Shown piece by piece: positions 25,447-32,251 of a DNA stretch of 64,000 nt. This DNA comes from Paenibacillus sp. V4I3 (GTDB lineage: Bacteria > Bacillota > Bacilli > Paenibacillales > NBRC-103111): the NCBI RefSeq assembly GCF_030817215.1, contig NZ_JAUSZA010000001.1:4438501-4502500 (forward strand). The letters are read 5' to 3'. Within the stretch, counting starts at the first letter, position 1, and the number at the start of each line of letters is the position of its first letter. The notes beneath the pieces are model-generated. The model saw nothing but the letters and a program-made list of their open reading frames with translations, ran no database searches and was not told where the DNA came from. The translations under genes were made by a program, and so were the position numbers.

Positions 25447-25872
25447 ATGAGGGTGAAAGAAGTTCCAATTTCCTATGTAAAGGCTAATCAAACGGGTATT
25501 GTTGTCTTTGTCCTACTGGCATTTGCGTTTCAATGGACTTGGCTAGTTGGCTTGCTTTGGGTGATTCAGTTGCTTGGCTTTGTAGGTGGTGGGAAATGGA
25601 ATCTGTTCGTTGTAGTGTCTAAACAGTTTCTATCTCGAATCGGTACAGAAACACAAGCCGCAGAGTTGACAAGGTTTAACAATGCTTTGGCTGTATTATT
25701 CCTTACTTTATCACTTGCTTCTTTAACCATCGGTTGGAGTATGGTGGGGTATATCTTCACTGGCTTTTTACTCTTAGCTGCAGGCGCAGCCTTGTTGGGC
25801 TATTGCATCGGATGTACGATTTATTATCAGTATAAGCAATTCATCGTCAGACGGCGAGTGAAGCGCGGTTAA
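25447..25872 (+). CDS. DUF4395 family membrane protein
   Basis: The ~140-residue protein has four hydrophobic segments and the DUF4395 hallmarks: N-terminal VKANQTGIV, the RFNNALAVLFLTLSL region and LLGYCIGCTIYYQY with a CxxC pair in a membrane helix. The ATG at 25447 abuts its ribosome binding site, so the GTG at 25453 may be the true start. DUF4395 genes often neighbour sulfur or thiol redox genes (established only as a trend I recall). Its place at the end of the sulfonate unit fits that. Confidence 0.85.
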   Translation: MRVKEVPISYVKANQTGIVVFVLLAFAFQWTWLVGLLWVIQLLGFVGGGKWNLFVVVSKQFLSRIGTETQAAELTRFNNALAVLFLTLSLASLTIGWSMVGYIFTGFLLLAAGAALLGYCIGCTIYYQYKQFIVRRRVKRG

Positions 25873-25890
25873 TGAAAGCTAAATATGGAA

Positions 25891-25923
25891 AGACTCTCAC
25901 TAGAGTAAGGTGGGAGTCTTTTC
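25891..25923 (+). terminator. Intrinsic terminator ending the sulfonate operon
   Basis: AGACTCTCAC, a 9-base loop and GTGGGAGTCT with one wobble pair, then TTTT. Confidence 0.85.
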
Positions 25924-26089
25924 TATCCACATAATGAAGTCAAAAAATCTAATTAGGGCAAATGATAATTGCCGGAAATATGTAAAAAATAGGATTGACA
26001 CCTCTATTAGGTGATGCTAATATTGGTTTATACCTAATCCACACTAAACTTATCGGAATTATATGCAAATGCGAAAGGGAGTTAACATC

Positions 26090-26920
26090 ATGGAGCATGC
26101 TATCACAATTCAAAGCGACGACGTCGAATTGGCCGCAACGTTGCATTACCCGACAAATCAATCAGGAGCCGCGCAAGTTGATTGTCAACGTTGGCCGCTT
26201 ATTATCATCTGTCATGGCTTTATTGGCAGCCGGATAGGGGTGGATCGGCTATTTGTGAAAGCAGCTCGTGAGTTTAGCTCGCAAGGATACCTGGTTCTCC
26301 GTTTCGATTACGGTGGTTGCGGTGAGAGCACTGGCGACTATGGAGCCGGCGGGCTGGATGTTCTGATTGAACAAACGCGAAGTGTCATTGATTATGCCTC
26401 AACGATTGATTGTGTAGATCTTAGTCGTGTGATCTTGGTGGGTCATAGCTTAGGCGGTGCGGCTGCAGTTTTAACGGCTGCGAGAGATAATCGTGTGAAA
26501 ACACTCGTGCTATGGTCAGCTGTCGCTCATCCACACAATGATATTGTAAGAATTGTAAGCAAATCTGAATACGAGAAACTTCCTATAGGTGGAGCGATCG
26601 ATCATCATGGCTATGTATTGACAAGTCAATTTTTTGATTCTTTATCCCAGCATCAACCGTTTGAACAACTGCGTAAATTTAACGGCGATGTCCTCGTTAT
26701 TCACGGTACTGCGGACGATACAATACCAGTCGATTATGCGCCATTATACCAGAAGATGTTCTGGATGCGATCAGAGGGGCAATGCGAACTCGAGCTTGTT
26801 TATCAAGCAGATCATACTTATTCAACAACAGGTTCTGCGAAAGAACTTTTTGAGAAAACAGGGAACTGGTTAACCTTTATTCAAAAGCAGAAAAAAGATT
26901 GGAACGATTGGACAATTTAA
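26090..26920 (+). CDS. Alpha/beta hydrolase
   Basis: The 276-residue enzyme has the oxyanion-hole motif HGFIGSR (~48), the nucleophile elbow GHSLGG (~119, Ser), the acid in the VIHGTADDTIP strand (~205) and the late His in YQADHTYS (~250). It belongs to the esterase/acylpeptide-hydrolase-like group. The start at 26090 follows AAAGGGAGTTAAC. It is 19 bases upstream of the DUF2292 gene, so the two are likely co-transcribed. The substrate is unknown. Confidence 0.9.
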   Translation: MEHAITIQSDDVELAATLHYPTNQSGAAQVDCQRWPLIIICHGFIGSRIGVDRLFVKAAREFSSQGYLVLRFDYGGCGESTGDYGAGGLDVLIEQTRSVIDYASTIDCVDLSRVILVGHSLGGAAAVLTAARDNRVKTLVLWSAVAHPHNDIVRIVSKSEYEKLPIGGAIDHHGYVLTSQFFDSLSQHQPFEQLRKFNGDVLVIHGTADDTIPVDYAPLYQKMFWMRSEGQCELELVYQADHTYSTTGSAKELFEKTGNWLTFIQKQKKDWNDWTI

Positions 26921-26939
26921 TGGAAGCGGAGGCAATAGA

Positions 26940-27149
26940 ATGGCGAAACCACTAGAGTTAGACGATGTTTGGGTGGATAGAATTAAACAAATGTTAAACG
27001 GGTTGGAATACGGTTCCGTTCAAATCGTCGTACACGATGGTAAAATTGCTCAAATCGATAAAACAGAGAGAAAACGATTCGACGCGTCATCTCAACCGCA
27101 ATCCCAACTGCAAGCAGTAAAATCAGTCAAACAAACGAGTAAAGGTTAG
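26940..27149 (+). CDS. DUF2292 (YezD-like) small protein
   Basis: The 69-residue protein carries the whole DUF2292 motif: VDRIKQMLNGLEYGSVQIVVHDGKIAQIDKTERKR within residues 11-46, then a Gln/Ser-rich tail. Members are small proteins frequently found near sulfate or sulfonate assimilation genes, which fits the flanking region. The biochemical role is unknown. The ATG follows AGCGGAGGC. Confidence 0.85.
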   Translation: MAKPLELDDVWVDRIKQMLNGLEYGSVQIVVHDGKIAQIDKTERKRFDASSQPQSQLQAVKSVKQTSKG

Positions 27150-27180
27150 CATAAAGCGGTTAAGTATAAAAGTGGTCTAC

Positions 27181-27213
27181 AAGCCCTCTTTCTTCGGAAA
27201 GGGGGCTGTTTTC
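27181..27213 (+). terminator. Intrinsic terminator after the DUF2292 gene
   Basis: AGCCCTCTTTC, TTCG tetraloop, GAAAGGGGGCT, then TGTTTT. Confidence 0.85.
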
Positions 27214-27290
27214 ATGTAGCGGAAGCCGTATAATGAGGAAGAACAGGCGTAACATTTTGGAGTTAAATGGAAAGTTAATGGAGGGACCTT

Positions 27291-28241
27291 ATGCAGAAGC
27301 AGCATTTTATATGGAAAGACTCTCAGCAGATTAATAACTATGTATATGAATGGCTGCCTGATGAGACCAGTGAAATAAAAGCGGTTGTGCAAATCGCACA
27401 TGGCATGTCCGAGACGGCCGTTAGGTATGAGAGGCTAGCTGCTTTATTAACGAGCCAAGGTTATGCTGTCTATGCAAACGATCATTTGGGGCATGGACGA
27501 ACAGCAGGATCACCTGAAGCCGTAGGTAAATTTGGCAAAGACTGCTTTCATGGCATGGTTAAAAATATGGGGCAGATCACTAGTGAGATCCGTAAAAGGT
27601 ATCCAAGTCATATTCCATTATTTATGATGGGCCATAGTATGGGCTCATTCTTAACGCAGCACTACATGGTATCGTACCTAACAAAGCATCCGGACTACGT
27701 TCAAGGAATTATTTTGTCAGGCTCCAATGGCAAACAGGGTACAGCTCTACAAGCAGCAATCGCTATTGCTGCAGCAGAAGCAGCTATTCGTGGAGATCAT
27801 CACCGGAGTAAGCTTGTTACGTCTCTTTCATTTGGAGCATTTAATAAAAGATTTGCACCGAACCGAACGCCATTCGACTGGTTGAGTAATGATGCAAGTG
27901 AAGTTGATAAGTATGTAGACGATCCTTATTGCGGCGTTACGTTTACATCGGGTTATTTCAGAGATTTCTTTAGAGGACTTAAGGAGATTCATCAAGCTAA
28001 TCATGTGAACCAAATCCGTAAAGATTTGCCTTTATACGTATTCGCAGGTGAAGATGATCCGGTTGGTGGAGGTAAAGGGATACGCAGCTTGCTCAGCATG
28101 TACGAGGAACTTGGGCTTAAAAACGTTAGCAGCAAGCTTTATCCCCGCGGCAGACATGAAATGTTGAATGAAGTGAATCGGGATGAAGTCATGGATGACA
28201 TTGCAGCATGGCTGAATGAGCAGGTTGCGTCTAGGGGTTAA
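27291..28241 (+). CDS. Alpha/beta hydrolase, lysophospholipase/monoacylglycerol-lipase type
   Basis: The 316-residue enzyme has QIAHGMSETAVRYERLA (oxyanion hole region, ~35), NDHLGHGRTAGSP (~65), the nucleophile GHSMGS (~110), acid in VFAGEDDPVGGG (~250) and the catalytic His in YPRGRHEMLNE (~286). This is the serine aminopeptidase S33/Hydrolase_4 group that includes lysophospholipases. The start follows ATGGAGGGACC. It appears to be a single-gene unit between two terminators. Confidence 0.9.
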   Translation: MQKQHFIWKDSQQINNYVYEWLPDETSEIKAVVQIAHGMSETAVRYERLAALLTSQGYAVYANDHLGHGRTAGSPEAVGKFGKDCFHGMVKNMGQITSEIRKRYPSHIPLFMMGHSMGSFLTQHYMVSYLTKHPDYVQGIILSGSNGKQGTALQAAIAIAAAEAAIRGDHHRSKLVTSLSFGAFNKRFAPNRTPFDWLSNDASEVDKYVDDPYCGVTFTSGYFRDFFRGLKEIHQANHVNQIRKDLPLYVFAGEDDPVGGGKGIRSLLSMYEELGLKNVSSKLYPRGRHEMLNEVNRDEVMDDIAAWLNEQVASRG

Positions 28242-28267
28242 AATAACGAAGTGAATAAAAGATAGAA

Positions 28268-28312
28268 GGCTGCTCCTACTGTAGAGAAATCTATAAGTGA
28301 GGGGCAGCTTTT
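28268..28312 (+). terminator. Intrinsic terminator after the lysophospholipase-like gene
   Basis: GCTGCTCCTACT pairs with AGTGAGGGGCAGC around a 15-base loop, followed by TTTTGCTTTTT. Confidence 0.75.
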
Positions 28313-28339
28313 GCTTTTTAAGTGAATAAGAGGAGTGAC

Positions 28340-28762
28340 TTATGCGTTTCGCTGAAGCTGCAGGCGAATGCCTTCACGATCGATTTGAATCCAGTATTCT
28401 ACGATACGTTCGTTTTCGATGCGATACACGGCGCTGGCGATCTCAATAATGGTTTGACCAGTTGGCGGAAAGCCGTCGACTTCTCCAATGTGAGTGCCAG
28501 TCTGTTTCCAGCGTACGTAAACACGATCTTCCTGTGCAATTAGTTCTTGTACTTCCAGGTGGAAATCACCGTAGGCTGCGATCATTTCCCTAACGTGGTC
28601 AGCATAATTGGCTGGTGTTCGGCAAACGGTGGTTTCGTTTTCTGCGGTCATTTGATGAGCAAGCACCTGCTCGGCCATGTAGAGAGTAGCTGTATCCGGC
28701 GCAAGACCGGAGCGAACTTTTTCGAAAAATTGGCGTACAATTTCTGATGGTAATGTAGTCAT
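28340..28762 (-). CDS. SnoaL-like (NTF2 fold) protein
   Basis: The 140-residue protein has the SnoaL-like pattern: VRQFFEKVRSGLAPDTATLYMA, REMIAAYGDFHLEVQELIAQEDRVYVRW, TGTHIGEVDGFPPTGQTI and a final strand ERIVEYWIQIDREGIRLQL. These are small cone-shaped proteins, some acting as polyketide cyclases or isomerases. The start at 28762 follows GAGGTG. It stands alone. The substrate is unknown. Confidence 0.85.
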   Translation of the reverse strand: MTTLPSEIVRQFFEKVRSGLAPDTATLYMAEQVLAHQMTAENETTVCRTPANYADHVREMIAAYGDFHLEVQELIAQEDRVYVRWKQTGTHIGEVDGFPPTGQTIIEIASAVYRIENERIVEYWIQIDREGIRLQLQRNA

Positions 28763-28954
28763 AGGGCACCTCTTCACAAAATTGATTCTACCCATATTGT
28801 ACATGAAAACGAAACCTCGCTGGTCCATTTCAGAGAGATTTTTGCTTTTTTTATGTCGCTATGGTGCTTGGTATTCTACAATTATTCGGTATCTGGAAAC
28901 ATAAATTTAAGAGCGAGGACCTCTGGAAATGGTGATGCGGAAATTCTAGGATAG

Positions 28955-29006
28955 AAAAAACAGCCTGGTTGCAGATCTTTTAATGATCTGTAATCAGGCT
29001 GTTTTC
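28955..29006 (-). terminator. Terminator of the fadR-etfB-etfA operon
   Basis: AAAACAGCCTG..CAGATC pairs with GATCTG..CAGGCTGTTTT. It is a long, nearly perfect stem that would work in both directions, placed just after the etfA stop. Confidence 0.88.
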
Positions 29007-29013
29007 GTTGCTG

Positions 29014-30000
29014 TTACTGGAGTAAACGGCGGAATTCCTCGGTCAGCAGCGGCACGACTTCGAACAGATCGCCGACGATGCCGTAGTCGGCGACTTTAAA
29101 GATCGGCGCCTCAGCATCTTTGTTAATCGCGATGATGACGCGCGAAGAGCTCATCCCGGCAAGATGCTGGATGGCGCCGCTAATGCCGCACGCGATGTAG
29201 ATCTCCGGCGTCACGACCTTGCCGGTCTGGCCGATTTGCATCGCGTACTCGCAGTAGCCCGCGTCGCAGGCTCCGCGGGAAGCCCCGACAGCGCCGCCCA
29301 AGACGGCAGCCAGCTCTTCGAGCGGTTGGAAGCCATCGGCGCTGCGCACGCCCCGTCCGCCGGAGACAACGATCTTGGCTTCTGCCAAGTCGATGGTGCC
29401 GGACGTTTTCTTGACGACCTCCCTAATGATGCTGCGCAGGGAGGGAGCGGGGTAAGCAACATCGATGACCTCAGCTTGACGACTCAAAGTGTCAGGCTCG
29501 GAGGCTGCGATGTTGTTCGGTCTTATCGTAACGACCCATGTGCCATCCGGGTCGGTAAACGCTTTCTTTTCGACGGCTTTGCCTGCGTAAAGCGGTCGAG
29601 TGAACTGCACGCTATCTCCGCTGCGCGAGATAGCCGTAACGTCAGAGAGCTGGCCTGCTGCGAGCTTCGCCGCGGCCAGCGGTGCGAGATCTCGGCCAAC
29701 TGCCGTGTGGCCGAAGTAGAGCGCGCCTGGCTGGGCGGTATCCGTGACAGCCAGCAAAGCGCTCAAATAGGCTTCCGAGCTGTAGCTCTCCAGCTGGTTG
29801 TCTTCGACGACATAGATGGTGTCTGCGCCATAAGCCGCAAGCTCACCAGCAAGCGCTTTGCTTCCTGCGCCGCCAATCAATACTGCGGCGATAGCATCGC
29901 CATCAGCTGCGGAAAGCTGCGCTGCGCGTAATGCTTCAAAAGATACTTGCCGCAGCTTGCCACCGCGTGCTTCTGCAACAACGAGAAATGTTTTGCTCAT
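29014..30000 (-). CDS. etfA: Electron transfer flavoprotein, alpha subunit
   Basis: The 328-residue protein has an N-terminal alpha/beta domain and the C-terminal FAD-binding domain with [13 protein letters not shown] (~207), [32 protein letters not shown] (~255) and [20 protein letters not shown] (~290). With EtfB it accepts electrons from acyl-CoA dehydrogenases. The gene is markedly GC-rich compared with its neighbours. It follows etfB by 20 bases on the minus strand. Confidence 0.96.
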   Translation of the reverse strand: MSKTFLVVAEARGGKLRQVSFEALRAAQLSAADGDAIAAVLIGGAGSKALAGELAAYGADTIYVVEDNQLESYSSEAYLSALLAVTDTAQPGALYFGHTAVGRDLAPLAAAKLAAGQLSDVTAISRSGDSVQFTRPLYAGKAVEKKAFTDPDGTWVVTIRPNNIAASEPDTLSRQAEVIDVAYPAPSLRSIIREVVKKTSGTIDLAEAKIVVSGGRGVRSADGFQPLEELAAVLGGAVGASRGACDAGYCEYAMQIGQTGKVVTPEIYIACGISGAIQHLAGMSSSRVIIAINKDAEAPIFKVADYGIVGDLFEVVPLLTEEFRRLLQ

Positions 30001-30020
30001 AAATGTAGCCTCCCCTTTAT

Positions 30021-30785
30021 TTAGATCACTTTGGATTCGCTGCGTAATGCTTGCACGAGTTCAGTAACTTGCTGTGGAAGGTCGCCCTTTAGAATGCGGC
30101 CTGCCTTACGCTCAGGTGGCAAGGTCAACTCCGTGCGTTCTGTTTTAGCGACTGCAAAATCAGCGCCCTCAATATCATCAAGCGATAAGTGCTGGAACGG
30201 TTTTTTCTTTGCCTTCATAATCCCAGGAAGTGAAGGATAGCGTGGCTCGTTCAAGCCTTGCTGTGCTGTGAACAGAGCAGGGAGAGGCACCTCGATCACT
30301 TCGATATCGCCTTCTGCATCGCGGTGAGCAACCGCTTTTCCTCCGGTAATTTCCAGCTTCGTAATAGAGGCAACATGAGGTAAGCCTAGGAGGGAAGAAA
30401 GTCGGATAGCGACTTGCCCAGCCCCATTGTCGACGGAGAAATTACCGCCTAATAGTAGATCGACGGACTGTCCACGCAAATAGTTGGCCAAAATTTCAGC
30501 CACTTCGAACTCATCTCCCTTAATGCGCTCATCGGAGATAAGAACGGCTTCATCAGCCCCCATCGCCAGAGCAGTACGTAGAGCTTCAGCGGTACGTTCG
30601 GGACCAACGGAGAGCAGGGTGACCTTGCCACCCAGCTCATCTCGAATTTGAATCGCTTGTTCAACCGCATATTCATCGTAAGGATTGATGACGAATTTCA
30701 CGCCTTCCTCTTGAACGGCCCCGTTATGCAGGACGATTTTTTCCTCCGTATCAAACGTTTGCTTCAACAATACAAAAATATCCAT
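30021..30785 (-). CDS. etfB: Electron transfer flavoprotein, beta subunit
   Basis: The 254-residue protein matches EtfB: MDIFVLLKQTFDTEEKI, FVINPYDEYAVEQAIQI, MGADEAVLISDE, the family signature AHRDAEGDIEVIEVPLPALFT region (~147-168) and the PRYPSLPGIMKAKKKP motif (~175). It binds AMP and pairs with EtfA. The start at 30785 follows AGGAGCTTG. It sits 38 bases after fadR. Confidence 0.96.
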   Translation of the reverse strand: MDIFVLLKQTFDTEEKIVLHNGAVQEEGVKFVINPYDEYAVEQAIQIRDELGGKVTLLSVGPERTAEALRTALAMGADEAVLISDERIKGDEFEVAEILANYLRGQSVDLLLGGNFSVDNGAGQVAIRLSSLLGLPHVASITKLEITGGKAVAHRDAEGDIEVIEVPLPALFTAQQGLNEPRYPSLPGIMKAKKKPFQHLSLDDIEGADFAVAKTERTELTLPPERKAGRILKGDLPQQVTELVQALRSESKVI

Positions 30786-30823
30786 AGTCAAGCTCCTTCC
30801 TGAATATACATGTTATACAGACC

Positions 30824-31411
30824 TTAAGACTCGATGCCTTTCATGAAAAAATCAATGGTAGGCCCAACTTGAGCGGTTAAGGAATACTTCTGCCCGGATA
30901 TGAGCCAAGAAGTAACGACTTCATCCATGCCGCCAAAAATGAGAAGCCTTACAAGCTTCACTTCAAAATCTGGACGGAAACTGCCGTCTTTCTTCCCTTT
31001 TTCTAATATATTTTCAATGAGGATAATATATCTCTTTAGTGCAAGGCCAATCTCTTTGCGAAGCTCGAGATCACTCTGTCTGAGTTCGATTTGGGTGAGG
31101 TAAGCAAGATGAATATTCCCTTCCAGTACACTGAAATGAATCTCACATACTTTGTGCAGCGCTTCTCTAGCTGTCATTTGGCCATTCAGCCCATTATTGA
31201 GCTTCTCTACAAGCTCGCCTAATTTCTCCTGAAACAGGCTGGTCAAAATATCCTCCTTCTTCTTGAAATAAAGATAGATGGTGCCATCGGCCACGCCAGC
31301 TTCCTTGGCGATTCGGGATACTTGGGATTTGTGAAAGCCGTGCTCAGCAAATACTTTCAGAGCGCCTTCGAGTATTGCGTAATACTTGTCTGGTTTTTTG
31401 CCACTTGTCAA
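30824..31411 (-). CDS. fadR: TetR-family repressor of fatty-acid degradation (FadR)
   Basis: The 195-residue regulator has an N-terminal helix-turn-helix ILEGALKVFAEHGFHKSQV / IAKEAGVADGTIYLYFKKKE and an all-helical ligand domain. The gene order fadR-etfB-etfA is as in the Bacillus subtilis fad operon, where FadR releases DNA on binding long-chain acyl-CoA. The start is taken as TTG 31411, preceded by GAGGTGATCTCC, a near-perfect ribosome binding site; an ATG at 31438 has none. A FadR operator lies 35 bases upstream. Confidence 0.9.
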   Translation of the reverse strand: MTSGKKPDKYYAILEGALKVFAEHGFHKSQVSRIAKEAGVADGTIYLYFKKKEDILTSLFQEKLGELVEKLNNGLNGQMTAREALHKVCEIHFSVLEGNIHLAYLTQIELRQSDLELRKEIGLALKRYIILIENILEKGKKDGSFRPDFEVKLVRLLIFGGMDEVVTSWLISGQKYSLTAQVGPTIDFFMKGIES

Positions 31412-31445
31412 GGAGATCACCTCGGTGTTAGAATACAAATATCAG

Positions 31446-31463
31446 TGAATGAATACTCATTCA
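31446..31463. promoter_or_regulatory. FadR operator
   Basis: TGAATGAATACTCATTCA matches the Bacillus FadR consensus TGAATGANTANTCATTCA at every defined position. It spans about +7 to +24 of the fadR transcript, suited to autorepression. Confidence 0.9.
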
Positions 31464-31476
31464 TTTTCGTAATTTC

Positions 31477-31505
31477 ATCATAAAATACGCAGTACGCCTT
31501 GTCAA
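31477..31505 (-). promoter_or_regulatory. Sigma-A promoter of fadR-etfB-etfA
   Basis: On the minus strand: TTGACA, 17 bases, TATGAT. The FadR operator begins just downstream of the expected transcription start. Confidence 0.85.
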
Positions 31506-31733
31506 CGACTTATTCAGCTTATTAAAGCAAGTAGGAAGGTTTGCCGGCTTACACTTCACAATGAAGCAGTTTTCAACTCTGGAAATAGGGTCAAATGGAA
31601 CTTGCTTTTTTACGATATTTGAATGTAAGCGGTTACTTTATTTGGCATGTGGGGATCCGAGTTCAGTAGAAAGTGGGGCGATGTTATACTCATTATTGTT
31701 GGATTCGAGCAGGATCTTGGCTAGCTTGGAATA

Positions 31734-31812
31734 AATAAGAGTCCATAAAGACTCCTATATCTGTAGAAGGCAATGAAAATGAGGAAATAGCTGTCTCTAG
31801 AGGCTCTTATTT
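31734..31812. repeat. Palindromic tandem element, copy 1
   Basis: It begins AATAAGAGTCC and ends GGCTCTTATTT. The termini are inverted repeats, with a second inner inverted pair near TAAAGACT / GTCTCTA. It is the first of three copies; the ~36-base spacer after it is also conserved among copies. No gene is seen in the region 31506-32251. Confidence 0.88.
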
Positions 31813-31848
31813 ATAAGGTTTTTGATCAAAATGGTGTGATTCAAGTGG

Positions 31849-31927
31849 AATAAGAGTCCCTAGAGACTCCTATATCCTTAGAAGGCGATGAAAATGAGGA
31901 AATAGCAGTCTCTAAAGGCTCTTATTT
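31849..31927. repeat. Palindromic tandem element, copy 2
   Basis: Same element, 115 bases after copy 1. Outer arms AATAAGAG / CTCTTATT and inner arms TAGAGACT / AGTCTCTA pair perfectly, giving a strong cruciform or RNA hairpin. Confidence 0.88.
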
Positions 31928-31962
31928 ATCTGGATTCAAGCAAGATGGAGTGATTCATGTGG

Positions 31963-32041
31963 AATAAGAGTCCCCAAAGACTCCTATATCTGTAGAAGTC
32001 ATAGAAAATGTGGAAATAGCAGTCTCTAAAGGCTCTTATTT
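31963..32041. repeat. Palindromic tandem element, copy 3
   Basis: Same element, 114 bases after copy 2, with a few substitutions in the middle. A decayed partial unit (GTGTGATTCGCTCGATTCTTATT) follows at about 32061. Confidence 0.88.
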
Positions 32042-32251
32042 ACTTGAATTTCGAGCAACAAGGTGTGATTCGCTCGATTCTTATTATCTGGTAATCGCTC
32101 AAAACAATCGAGTTTTCGTCGATTTTGAATGGATAAGAAAGGGGACTTACTAAGGGAACTTGCTAAGCCCATTCATACGAAATCTTACGAAAACGCAGAA
32201 CATGCTTATGAAGAAAGTTTTGCTAAAGCAAAACGCTAGGGAGGGTCCTCA

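Noticed and set aside
28862..28936. 24-codon frame MVLGILQLFGIWKHKF... between the SnoaL-like gene and etfA
   Set aside because: It has no ribosome binding site and no conserved context, and is too short to support as a gene.
31734..32041. CRISPR array
   Set aside because: Repeats are ~79 bases with a ~115-base period, only three copies, and the spacers are themselves similar. No cas genes are nearby.
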